DNA of 12,736 bases from DATGKR01 sp035294565. Lineage in GTDB: Bacteria > Actinomycetota > Acidimicrobiia > Acidimicrobiales > Palsa-688. The stretch spans positions 1-12,736 of the forward strand of contig DATGKR010000110.1 in NCBI GenBank assembly GCA_035294565.1. The letters run 5' to 3'. Position numbers and translations under genes: made by a program. A model generated the notes under the pieces. It ran no database searches. It was not told the DNA's origin and saw nothing but the letters and a program-made list of their open reading frames with translations. Below, piece after piece: positions 1-5,777 of the stretch; position 1 is the stretch's first letter; the number at the start of each line of letters is the position of its first letter.

Positions 1-192
1 GACCTGGCCGAGGGTCGCGCCGTTCGCCTCCAGGAGGGCCCGCAGGTTGGCGACGCAGCGGGCGGTCTGCTCGCGGACACCACCTTCCAGAAGCTTGCCG
101 TCGGCGAGCGCCACCTGGCCGCTGCAGATCAGCCAGTCACCCGCCCGCACGGCGGGGGTGTAGGGACCGGCCGGTTTGGCTGCGTTGCTCAT
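1..192 (-). CDS. RidA family protein (partial, C-terminus outside window)
   Basis: The first 64 residues of a RidA (YjgF/YER057c/UK114, formerly L-PSP) protein are visible. Family members are small trimeric proteins, and the archetype hydrolyses reactive enamine/imine intermediates released by PLP enzymes. The visible part has the family pattern: GPYTPAVRAGDWLICSGQ near residues 9-26, then EQTARCVANLRALLEANGA. The conserved C-terminal Arg-containing motif of true RidA lies beyond the edge, so deaminase activity cannot be judged. The ATG at 192-190 overlaps the TGA of the upstream Fe-S/molybdenum fusion gene in an ATGA arrangement, which implies translational coupling as the last visible gene of a minus-strand operon. 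In M. tuberculosis a RidA-like gene (Rv3678c) flanks the ArsA-like pair; here RidA sits about 9.6 kb from that pair. The family call is firm and the substrate unknown. Confidence 0.85.
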   Translation of the reverse strand, partial: MSNAAKPAGPYTPAVRAGDWLICSGQVALADGKLLEGGVREQTARCVANLRALLEANGATLGQV

Positions 193-1802
193 CGGCCGAG
201 GGTATCCGCCCTTCGCACCGGCCAGCGCGCCGGCAGCCCCAGAGCGATCCAGGCGGCGGCGGCCACCGCCGCGAAGGCGGCGTCCGACGCCCTCTTCGGT
301 TCGTTCCGGGTGGGGTGGATCCGTACCTCGACCGGCGGCGTGTCGCGCGCCCTGAGCACCCCGAACGACCTGATCGTCAGGTCCTCGGGGACCCCGTCGT
401 CGCCTACGGCGATCCCCTCGGAGAGCACCCAGCCGAGGGCCATGTGGGCGGCGCCGACCAGGTAGGAGCGCAGGGTCACCTCGCTAAGCGGTTCCCCGGC
501 GTCCACCTCCAGCCAGACCAGGCGGGGCCATCCCCGCCCGTCGAGGTCGACCTTCGCCTGGGCGGTGGCGCCTTCGGGCGAGGCGACCGCCGCCGTCGCC
601 GTCCCGGCCGCGCCGCCACCGGCCCCCGCCGAGCGGGCGGCCGCCAGGAGGACCGCCGCCTCGGCCCAGCCGGCCGCCCGCACGTGAGGCGAGACGGGCG
701 GCCCGACGACGGGCACCTCCTCGACGTGCAGGCCGGGCGCAGCCGAACGGGCCGCGGCGGCCAGCACGCCCGGCTCGGCGGCTGCGGCGAGGCGCAGGAC
801 GCCGGTGCCGTCGAGACGGATCCCGGCCGCGGCCGGCGGGCGCTTGGCCCCGAGCCGCACAGCGTCCTCCCGGGAGAGCACGACGCGCACCGCCCGGCCA
901 TGGCGGTCGGCCAGGGCTCGGGCGGCGGCAGGGGCAGGCGAGGTGCGCTTGGCGCCGAAGTCGCCTCCGTTGGCCGCCGGCGAGGCTGGCATCCCCCCCG
1001 GCTCGCACCAGGAGGCGTCCACCTCGAGGTAGGCGGGCTCCACCCAGGTGGTCTGCAAGGTGAGATCCCAGTCGCCTTCGGGCACCTCCAGCGGGTAGGC
1101 CAGCGGCCGCCCGCTGCGGCGCCCCTGCACCTTCCCCGCGGCGTTCCGTGCCTCGGCGAGCGTCTCGCCCACCGCCCAGCCGCCGGCGCCGTCGGGTACG
1201 GCGACCAGGCATCCGGGCGGGGCGGTGTCGTCGGCGAAGCCGCCCCGGCCGAGGACCACGCCGGGGCCGACCTGCTGCGCGGCGCCGCCTTCGATGGTCG
1301 CCCGGCGGGCCGCGGCCGCCTCGTCGAAGCCATCGTGGGCGCCGGCGGGATGGGGAGCAAAGGTCGGCGCCGCGGCAGTGAGCGCGGCGTCGAGGATGGT
1401 CCTCCAGCCGGTGCACCGGCACAGATGGGCGAGGAGCGCCGTCTGCACCTTCTCCGCGTCGGCCGCGCCCAGCGCCGCGAGACGGCAGACGATCCCCGGG
1501 GTGCAGAATCCGCACTGGGAGGCACCGTGGGCGACGAAGGCCCCGACCAGGCGGTCGCGCACCTGCCGGTCGAGCCCGTCGACGGTGAGGACGTCACGGC
1601 CCTCCACCCGCCGCAGCGGGGTGACGCACGCCACCCTCGGGGCGCCCTCGACGAGCACCGTGCAGCAGCCGCACTGGCCCTGCGGGCTGCAGCCGTCCTT
1701 GACCGAGCGCACACCGAGGTCCTCGCGCAGAGCGTCGAGAAGGGTGACGCCGTCCCTGGCGACCTCTACCGGACGGCCGTCGAGGCGGAACCGAACGGCC
1801 AG
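189..1802 (-). CDS. Fused [2Fe-2S] / reduced molybdenum-hydroxylase-like protein (xanthine/CO dehydrogenase family), probable CTG start
   Basis: The protein is about 537 aa if started at CTG 1802. Residues 1-85 are a plant-type ferredoxin fold (VRFRLDGRPVEV, then GCSPQGQCGCCTV with C38, C44, C46 and C47). Residues 95-135 are the second [2Fe-2S] domain (CGFCTPG at 97-103, CRCTG at 128-132). No FAD (CoxM-like) domain follows. A shortened stretch resembles the molybdopterin subunit: GGDFGAK near 279-285 in place of GGGFGGK, then ARALADRHGRAVRVVLSRED, ending with an AAVAAAAWIALGLPARWP tail. The molybdenum part is about 370 aa, roughly half the usual CoxL/XdhB length, and the usual catalytic GxGE segment is not recognisable near its C-terminus. 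The only conventional in-frame start, GTG 1712, would delete the first 30 residues of the ferredoxin fold. The gene abuts the A-type carrier gene upstream and overlaps RidA downstream. It is an oxidoreductase or electron carrier of unknown substrate; normal hydroxylase activity is doubtful. Confidence 0.8.
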   Translation of the reverse strand: MAVRFRLDGRPVEVARDGVTLLDALREDLGVRSVKDGCSPQGQCGCCTVLVEGAPRVACVTPLRRVEGRDVLTVDGLDRQVRDRLVGAFVAHGASQCGFCTPGIVCRLAALGAADAEKVQTALLAHLCRCTGWRTILDAALTAAAPTFAPHPAGAHDGFDEAAAARRATIEGGAAQQVGPGVVLGRGGFADDTAPPGCLVAVPDGAGGWAVGETLAEARNAAGKVQGRRSGRPLAYPLEVPEGDWDLTLQTTWVEPAYLEVDASWCEPGGMPASPAANGGDFGAKRTSPAPAAARALADRHGRAVRVVLSREDAVRLGAKRPPAAAGIRLDGTGVLRLAAAAEPGVLAAAARSAAPGLHVEEVPVVGPPVSPHVRAAGWAEAAVLLAAARSAGAGGGAAGTATAAVASPEGATAQAKVDLDGRGWPRLVWLEVDAGEPLSEVTLRSYLVGAAHMALGWVLSEGIAVGDDGVPEDLTIRSFGVLRARDTPPVEVRIHPTRNEPKRASDAAFAAVAAAAWIALGLPARWPVRRADTLGR

Positions 1803-2153
1803 CTAGCTGAAGGAGTTGCCGCAGCCGCAGGTGCGGCTGGCGTTCGGGTTGTTGATGCTGAACCCGGCGCCCTGCAGACCGTCCTTGAAGTCGAGCGTCG
1901 AGCCCTGCAGCAGGCTGGCGCTCGCCGGGTCGACGACGACCCGCACCGACCCGAAGGTCGACGCCACGTCGTCGTCGGCGACGTCGGAGTCGAAGAACAT
2001 CTCGTAGCTGAACCCGGAGCATCCGCCGGGCCGCACCGCCACGCGCAGCGCCAGCTCGGGGTTGCCCTCCTGCTCGAGCAACTCGGCCACCTTGGCGACG
2101 GCCGGCTCGGTGAGCGTGATTGCCGACGTGATGTCTGTGCCAGTGGTGCTCAC
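1803..2153 (-). CDS. A-type iron-sulfur cluster carrier (HesB/IscA/ErpA family)
   Basis: This 116-aa protein is full length for the family. A-type proteins bind a [2Fe-2S] or [4Fe-4S] cluster through three cysteines and deliver it to apo-enzymes in the cytosol. All three are present: C45 in RPGGCSGFSYEM, and C109 and C111 in the C-terminal CGCGNSFS. The GTG start at 2153-2151 is chosen because AGGAGG lies just upstream on the minus strand (GCAGGAGGGTCGC before GTG) and the N-terminus then matches the family (ITLTEPAVAKVAELL). The TAG stop (1805-1803) is immediately followed, in the same frame, by the [2Fe-2S] fusion gene, so the carrier may load its downstream neighbour. It diverges from mrp, another Fe-S carrier, across 86 bp. 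erpA is the likely family name, but I leave the symbol blank because IscA and ErpA cannot be separated on sequence alone. Confidence 0.93.
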   Translation of the reverse strand: MSTTGTDITSAITLTEPAVAKVAELLEQEGNPELALRVAVRPGGCSGFSYEMFFDSDVADDDVASTFGSVRVVVDPASASLLQGSTLDFKDGLQGAGFSINNPNASRTCGCGNSFS

Positions 2154-2186
2154 GCGACCCTCCTGCGATCTGTCGTTCGGGAGGGC

Positions 2187-2192
2187 ATGCTA
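2187..2192 (-). promoter_or_regulatory. Candidate -10 box for the Fe-S carrier operon
   Basis: On the minus strand TAGCAT lies 33 nt upstream of the GTG at 2153. This leaves room for a short leader carrying the AGGAGGG Shine-Dalgarno. No convincing -35 element is visible. It shares the 86-bp divergent region with the mrp promoter candidate. Confidence 0.3.
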
Positions 2193-2224
2193 CCCCACCG
2201 GCGAAGGAAAAAGGTCGGCCCTCC

Positions 2225-2230
2225 TACACT
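2225..2230 (+). promoter_or_regulatory. Candidate leaderless -10 box for mrp
   Basis: TACACT is followed by 9 nt (GGGCTTTCG) and the ATG at 2240. There is no Shine-Dalgarno in the gap and no TTGACA-like -35. This matches the TANNNT-spacer-start layout of actinobacterial leaderless transcripts and recurs before other genes in this window with the same 9-nt spacing. Confidence 0.45.
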
Positions 2231-2239
2231 GGGCTTTCG

Positions 2240-3451
2240 ATGCCGGTGAGCGAGGCCAACGTTCGAGCCGCCATGCGAGCGGTCATCGACCCCGAACTGG
2301 GCGACGACCTGGTCGACCTCGGCATGTACCGGGGCGCCGACATCGCGCCCGACGGCTCGGTCACCGTCCACGTTGCGCTCACCACCGCCGGCTGCCCGCT
2401 CCGGGCTCAGATCCAGCGGGACGTCAAGGAGAGGATCGGCAACCTCCCCGGGGTGACGGACGTGGAGGTCCGCACCAGCGAGATGTCCCAGCCGGAGAAG
2501 AAAGCGCTCATGGCGCGCGCCCGCCAGAAGGCGGCGGAGCATCCGGCGGCGACCGACATCCCGGCGCGGACCAGGGTGCTGGCCGTCTCGTCCGGCAAGG
2601 GTGGGGTGGGCAAGTCGTCGATCACCGTCAACCTCGCCGCCGGGCTGGCCTCTCGCGGTTACACCGTCGGTGTGCTCGACGCCGACATCGCCGGCTTCTC
2701 GGTGCCGAGGATGCTCGGAGTGTCCGGCGCCCTGGAGGCCAGGCGCCCCGCGGGCGGGTCCAAGCCGCGGATGGAGCCGCTCGTCAAGCGCTTCGGTGCG
2801 GGCCAGGTGAGGGTGGTGTCCATGGGCTTCCTCTCCCCCGAGGACGAGGCGATCATGTGGCGGGGGCTGATGATCAACCGCGGGGTGCAGCACTTCCTGG
2901 AGGACGTGAGCTGGGGCGACCTGGACTACCTGCTGGTCGACATGCCCCCGGGGACCGGCGACGTGCAGATGGGCCTCGCCCGGATGCTCCCCCGCGCGGA
3001 GATGATCATCGTCACCACCCCCGCCCTCGCAGCCCAGAAGGTCGCCGCCCGAGCGGCGGACATGGCCCGCAAGGGCTATCTGAGGGTCGCCGGCGTGGTG
3101 GAGAACATGAGCGGCTTCGTGTGCGCCCACGGCGAGCGGTACGAGCTGTTCGGCTCTGGCGGCGGCGACCGTCTCGCCCGCGACATCGGCGTGCCGCTGC
3201 TCGCCCGGGTCCCGCTCGAACCGGAGGTGTCAGCCGGCGGCGACCGGGGGGTGCCCGCCTCGGTCGGGGGAGGACCGCCTGCCGAGCCGTTCGAGCGCCT
3301 CGTAGACGCGGTGATCGACGTCGCCCCGGTGATAGAGATTCGCGACTGCACCGCCCGCATGCTCGACGCGGTTCAACGCCGCCTCGATGAGGCGGTCGCG
3401 GCGTCGCCGGCCGCCGGCGCTCACGGCGAGGGGAACAGCTCCCCCCAGTAG
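2240..3451 (+). CDS. mrp: Mrp/NBP35/ApbC-type Fe-S cluster carrier P-loop ATPase
   Basis: The 403-aa protein has two parts. Residues 5-80 form a MIP18/DUF59 domain with the conserved Cys (TTAGCPLR, C52). Residues 112-365 form the Mrp ATPase, with deviant Walker A GKGGVGKS (119-126), VLDADIAG, MPPGTGDVQ (235-243), TTPALAAQKVAARAADMA and ENMSGFVCAHGERYELFGSGGG (288-309). Family members are cytosolic dimers that bind and transfer a [4Fe-4S] cluster with ATP hydrolysis. The canonical inter-subunit CxxC appears here as C-A-H-G: C295 is kept and the second Cys is Gly298. Some actinobacterial Mrp proteins also depart from CxxC, so loss of function does not follow. The ATG start follows a TACACT box by 9 nt. 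The 3' end overlaps the convergent gene by 31 bp. The divergent partner is an A-type Fe-S carrier, consistent with a cluster-delivery role. Confidence 0.92.
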   Translation: MPVSEANVRAAMRAVIDPELGDDLVDLGMYRGADIAPDGSVTVHVALTTAGCPLRAQIQRDVKERIGNLPGVTDVEVRTSEMSQPEKKALMARARQKAAEHPAATDIPARTRVLAVSSGKGGVGKSSITVNLAAGLASRGYTVGVLDADIAGFSVPRMLGVSGALEARRPAGGSKPRMEPLVKRFGAGQVRVVSMGFLSPEDEAIMWRGLMINRGVQHFLEDVSWGDLDYLLVDMPPGTGDVQMGLARMLPRAEMIIVTTPALAAQKVAARAADMARKGYLRVAGVVENMSGFVCAHGERYELFGSGGGDRLARDIGVPLLARVPLEPEVSAGGDRGVPASVGGGPPAEPFERLVDAVIDVAPVIEIRDCTARMLDAVQRRLDEAVAASPAAGAHGEGNSSPQ

Positions 3452-4128
3452 CCCTCGGCCAGGGCGTCGCTCACCCGGTCGATGGCCGGCAGGATGCGGG
3501 TCAAAAGCAGGGAGAGGGCGTGGCCGCCGTGGCGGCCGCCGTTCTCGGCGAGGTCCACGGCGTTCTGGACGACGAGGTCGCGCGACATCCTGAGCAGGAT
3601 CAGCAGCTCCGGCAGCTGGGCTCCCGCCCGGGCAGCCGCCGACCCGATCCCCTTCAGGTCCTCGTAGAGCTCATCGTCGAGGCGCGAGCCGAGCGAGGCG
3701 ACGGCCAGGACCGACTCGAAGCGTTCCTTGGTCCGCCGCACGAACGCCCCCTGCTGGCCGGGCGTCCAACGCTCGGCGTCGGGGAAGACCGTCGAGAACA
3801 TCTTCAGCACACGCAGAGCCATCTGCTCGGCACGGCCGTCGAGGAGGTCGATGAGCTCCTCGGGCCGCAGGTCGCGGCCGTCGCTCGTCGACCGGCTCGT
3901 CGCAGAGGAGAGGACCCGCTCGAGCAGGTCGGAGCCCGCCCCGTTGTCGGCGTTGCGGGCGACGAACGCCTTGAGGTCGGCCAACTCGAAGCTCAGCGTC
4001 CCCGCCGCGCCGCGCGCGGCCATCAGGTACCCGGCGTCTACCAGGGCGACGACTGCATCCTCGGGCAGGCCGAGCTCGTCGGCGGCGCCTGCGAGATCCA
4101 GGGCTTGAGGCTGATGTTCGCTGGTCAT
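3421..4128 (-). CDS. Putative regulator: HTH-like N-terminus plus helical RsbRD-N-like domain
   Basis: This 235-aa soluble protein has no signal peptide. Residues 9-58 resemble a MerR/excisionase-type helix-turn-helix (AADELGLPEDAVVALVDAGYL, then GTLSFELADLKAFVARN). Residues 80-235 are predicted all-helical and look like the N-terminal sensor segment of RsbR-type co-antagonists or PucR-like regulators (RTKERFESVLAVASLGSRLDDE, LLLTRILPAIDRVSDALAEGYWGELF). The domain assignment comes from pattern resemblance, not from a decisive motif. The ATG at 4128-4126 is chosen because the HTH begins right after it and the upstream in-frame stretch is low-complexity without a conventional start nearby. No strong Shine-Dalgarno precedes it; GAATCT six nt upstream could be a weak leaderless -10. 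It overlaps the 3' end of mrp by 31 bp and diverges from the pseudo-protease gene over 132 bp, so it might regulate that gene. Confidence 0.75.
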   Translation of the reverse strand: MTSEHQPQALDLAGAADELGLPEDAVVALVDAGYLMAARGAAGTLSFELADLKAFVARNADNGAGSDLLERVLSSATSRSTSDGRDLRPEELIDLLDGRAEQMALRVLKMFSTVFPDAERWTPGQQGAFVRRTKERFESVLAVASLGSRLDDELYEDLKGIGSAAARAGAQLPELLILLRMSRDLVVQNAVDLAENGGRHGGHALSLLLTRILPAIDRVSDALAEGYWGELFPSP

Positions 4129-4248
4129 TCGGTCAGATTCGATATTCGCCGCGGGGGCCGCCTGGGCCTTCCGACTTTTCGCGTTCTTCGCCCGCGGGCC
4201 GCCGGGAGGAGGACCCCCCGGTGCATCAACCCCCGCGGAGGCGCCGAG

Positions 4249-4254
4249 TAGCCT
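4249..4254 (+). promoter_or_regulatory. Candidate leaderless -10 box for the pseudo-protease gene
   Basis: TAGCCT is followed by six nt (TGGGCG) and the ATG at 4261. There is no Shine-Dalgarno between them. The spacing fits transcription starting at or next to the A of the start codon. It lies at the edge of the 132-bp divergent region with the HTH-like gene, which also holds a GCCCGCGGGC palindrome at 4190-4199. Confidence 0.4.
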
Positions 4255-4260
4255 TGGGCG

Positions 4261-5343
4261 ATGGCGTCGAGCGGGGGTCGAGCCCGGGGAGCGGCCAGGA
4301 CCGCCGGAGGAGAGACTGACACTGGCACTGCCGGAGGCGAGCCGGGGGCCATCGGGGGGGAAGGCAACGGCAGGCGCTCGGCGTGGCAGTCGCTCGCAGC
4401 TCGGAAGGTGGGCCGGGGGGACGCCTCCAAAGCGATGCCGCTGCCGACGACGCGCAGAGGGATGTTCCGCTACCGGGTGCTTCCCCGCAGCGTGCTGGGC
4501 GTGTCGATGCTCATCCTGTCGTTCGCCGTAGGCGCCGGCTTCAGCGGGGTGGTCCTCTACTCCTACTACCAGTACAAGCAGAACCAGGCCGACAGCCGGG
4601 TCAACGCCCTCGTCGAGGGCTACAAGGCCCAGTTCGCCAAGGCCGAGTCCGACCTGTCTGCTGCGGTCGCCGCCGCCAAGGCCGACATCGCCGAGCAGGT
4701 GAAGGCCGCCCAGGCGCTGCAGGCCGGTCCCGCCCAGCTCGCCGCGCTGGTCAAGCAGATGGCGCCGTCGGTGTTCTTCGTCACCACCCAGGACGCCAAC
4801 GGCCAGCCGTCGGTCGGCACCGCCTTCGCCGTCTCCTCCTCCGCTTCTCAGACCCTCCTGCTCACCTCCTACACGACGGTGTCGGCGGCGACCCGCGCGC
4901 CCGGCCCGGCCATCTACGTGCAGCACGACAACGGGCAGAAGACGCGGGTCACCGTCCGCTCCTGGGACCCCCAGTACGACCTGGCCCTGCTGGTGCTGCC
5001 CCGCGGCGGGGTGCCGGCCCTCTCCGCGGCCCCGAGCAGCCCGGCCCCCTCGCCCGGCGACCGGGTGTTCGCCGTATCCGGTCTCGGCAGCGCCGGCGCC
5101 TCCCTCGCGCAGGGGTCGGTCGTGGACGTTTCCGCCGAGGGCCTCGCCGTTGACGCCCAGATCGGCTCGGCCTTCCAGGGCGGACCGGTGGTGAACCAGT
5201 CGGGCGAGGTGATCGCCGTCGGCTCGCGCACCTACAGCCCCCTCGGCTTCTCCAGCACCGGCGTGTGGTACGTGCCCTACGTGGAGGCGGCCTGCCAGCA
5301 GGTGCTTTCCTGCCCCGGCGGCACGCTGGTGGGAAGCCACTGA
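4261..5343 (+). CDS. Membrane-anchored trypsin-fold pseudo-protease (HtrA/Trypsin_2-like)
   Basis: The 360-aa protein runs as follows: Gly/Ala-rich N-terminus (1-58), basic stretch, one membrane helix at about 78-103, helical Ala/Lys-rich segment (105-160, possible coiled coil), then a chymotrypsin-like domain (165-345) expected outside the membrane. Fold landmarks are clear: VGTAF (185-189), LTSYTTV (201-207), QYDLALLVL (238-246), GDRVFAVSG and QGGPVVNQSGEVIAV. Aligned by eye to HtrA motifs, the His of LTNAHVV is Thr205, Asp240 is kept, and the Ser of GNSGGP is Gln306. Proteolysis is therefore unlikely and a binding or scaffold role is inferred. C345 and C351 near the end could form a disulfide. 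No PDZ domain is present. ATG 4261 is chosen for its TAGCCT box; ATG 4435 (M59) is an alternative that would drop the low-complexity leader. The partner is unknown. Confidence 0.8.
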   Translation: MASSGGRARGAARTAGGETDTGTAGGEPGAIGGEGNGRRSAWQSLAARKVGRGDASKAMPLPTTRRGMFRYRVLPRSVLGVSMLILSFAVGAGFSGVVLYSYYQYKQNQADSRVNALVEGYKAQFAKAESDLSAAVAAAKADIAEQVKAAQALQAGPAQLAALVKQMAPSVFFVTTQDANGQPSVGTAFAVSSSASQTLLLTSYTTVSAATRAPGPAIYVQHDNGQKTRVTVRSWDPQYDLALLVLPRGGVPALSAAPSSPAPSPGDRVFAVSGLGSAGASLAQGSVVDVSAEGLAVDAQIGSAFQGGPVVNQSGEVIAVGSRTYSPLGFSSTGVWYVPYVEAACQQVLSCPGGTLVGSH

Positions 5344-5374
5344 TCCGACCCGCCCGCACCCTGGCCGAGCGCGG

Positions 5375-5393
5375 TAGGTTGGTGGCAGGGAGG
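5375..5393 (+). promoter_or_regulatory. Candidate -10 box and Shine-Dalgarno for the small membrane protein
   Basis: TAGGTT (5375-5380) is a possible -10 without a visible -35. AGGGAGG (5387-5393) is a good ribosome binding site 8 nt before ATG 5402 and decides that start. The gene may also be read from the upstream pseudo-protease transcript, since only 58 bp separate them. Confidence 0.5.
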
Positions 5394-5401
5394 CTCGGCC
5401 T

Positions 5402-5773
5402 ATGGGAGTGGCAGAGATCGTCGGGTTCGCCGCCTGCTGGCTGGTCGTGGCGGCGCTCATGCTGTGGGGCGTGTTCACCGAACGTCGTCGCGGCGGCAGC
5501 GACGCGGTCGGCGCCGAGTGGCACCCCGCTCGTTACAACCGGGCGGCTCCCGCCGACTGGATAGTCGTCGAGAGCACCGAGGGGGCCACACCGGAGGTGG
5601 CCGCCGAGGCTCACCTGATCGCCGCCGCCCTCCTGGCGTCGCGGGGGATCGACATCGAGTCGATACCCCCTGGCGACATCCGGACCGAGGTGACGAGCAC
5701 CGGTGACGGCCAGAGCACCACCCGGGTGCTCGTCAGGGCCGGCGCCATGCACGCCAGCCGCCGCCGCCGCTGA
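5402..5773 (+). CDS. Small single-pass membrane protein, unknown function
   Basis: I do not recognise this 123-aa protein. Residues 4-24 form one hydrophobic helix (VGFAACWLVVAALMLWGVF) followed at once by ERRR, so the N-terminus is probably outside and the rest cytosolic. The soluble part contains EWHPARYNRAAPADWIVVEST, then an Ala-rich helix (PEVAAEAHLIAAALLASRG), then a beta-like Thr/Val stretch (DIRTEVTSTGDGQSTTRVLVRAG), ending in a basic RRRR tail. The helix-plus-strand arrangement with SRGIDIES could be a small alpha/beta fold, but no named domain is evident. It lies 58 bp after the pseudo-protease gene on the same strand, with its own AGGGAGG site, so the two may be co-transcribed. Its stop is only 4 nt from the convergent PBP stop. 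Confidence 0.7.
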   Translation: MGVAEIVGFAACWLVVAALMLWGVFTERRRGGSDAVGAEWHPARYNRAAPADWIVVESTEGATPEVAAEAHLIAAALLASRGIDIESIPPGDIRTEVTSTGDGQSTTRVLVRAGAMHASRRRR

Positions 5774-5777
5774 GCGG

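Noticed and set aside
1803..1805. TAG between the carrier and fusion genes as a recoded amino-acid codon
   Set aside because: The carrier ends naturally with CGCGNSFS and the ferredoxin begins just after, so a plain stop is the simpler reading. No pyrrolysine-type context is visible.
315..2249. A 644-codon open frame on the plus strand across the Fe-S/molybdenum fusion and carrier genes
   Set aside because: It is antisense to two recognisable proteins. Its translation is Arg/Gly/Pro-rich low complexity without motifs, the usual shadow in high-GC DNA.
3421..3451. The 31-bp overlap of mrp and the convergent HTH-like gene as a frameshift sign
   Set aside because: Both C-termini look natural, and short convergent overlaps are common in compact genomes.
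4129..5478. The HTH-like gene's frame continues open upstream, giving a 685-codon frame
   Set aside because: The extension is antisense to the pseudo-protease and is low complexity. Similarity to a regulator begins only after ATG 4128.
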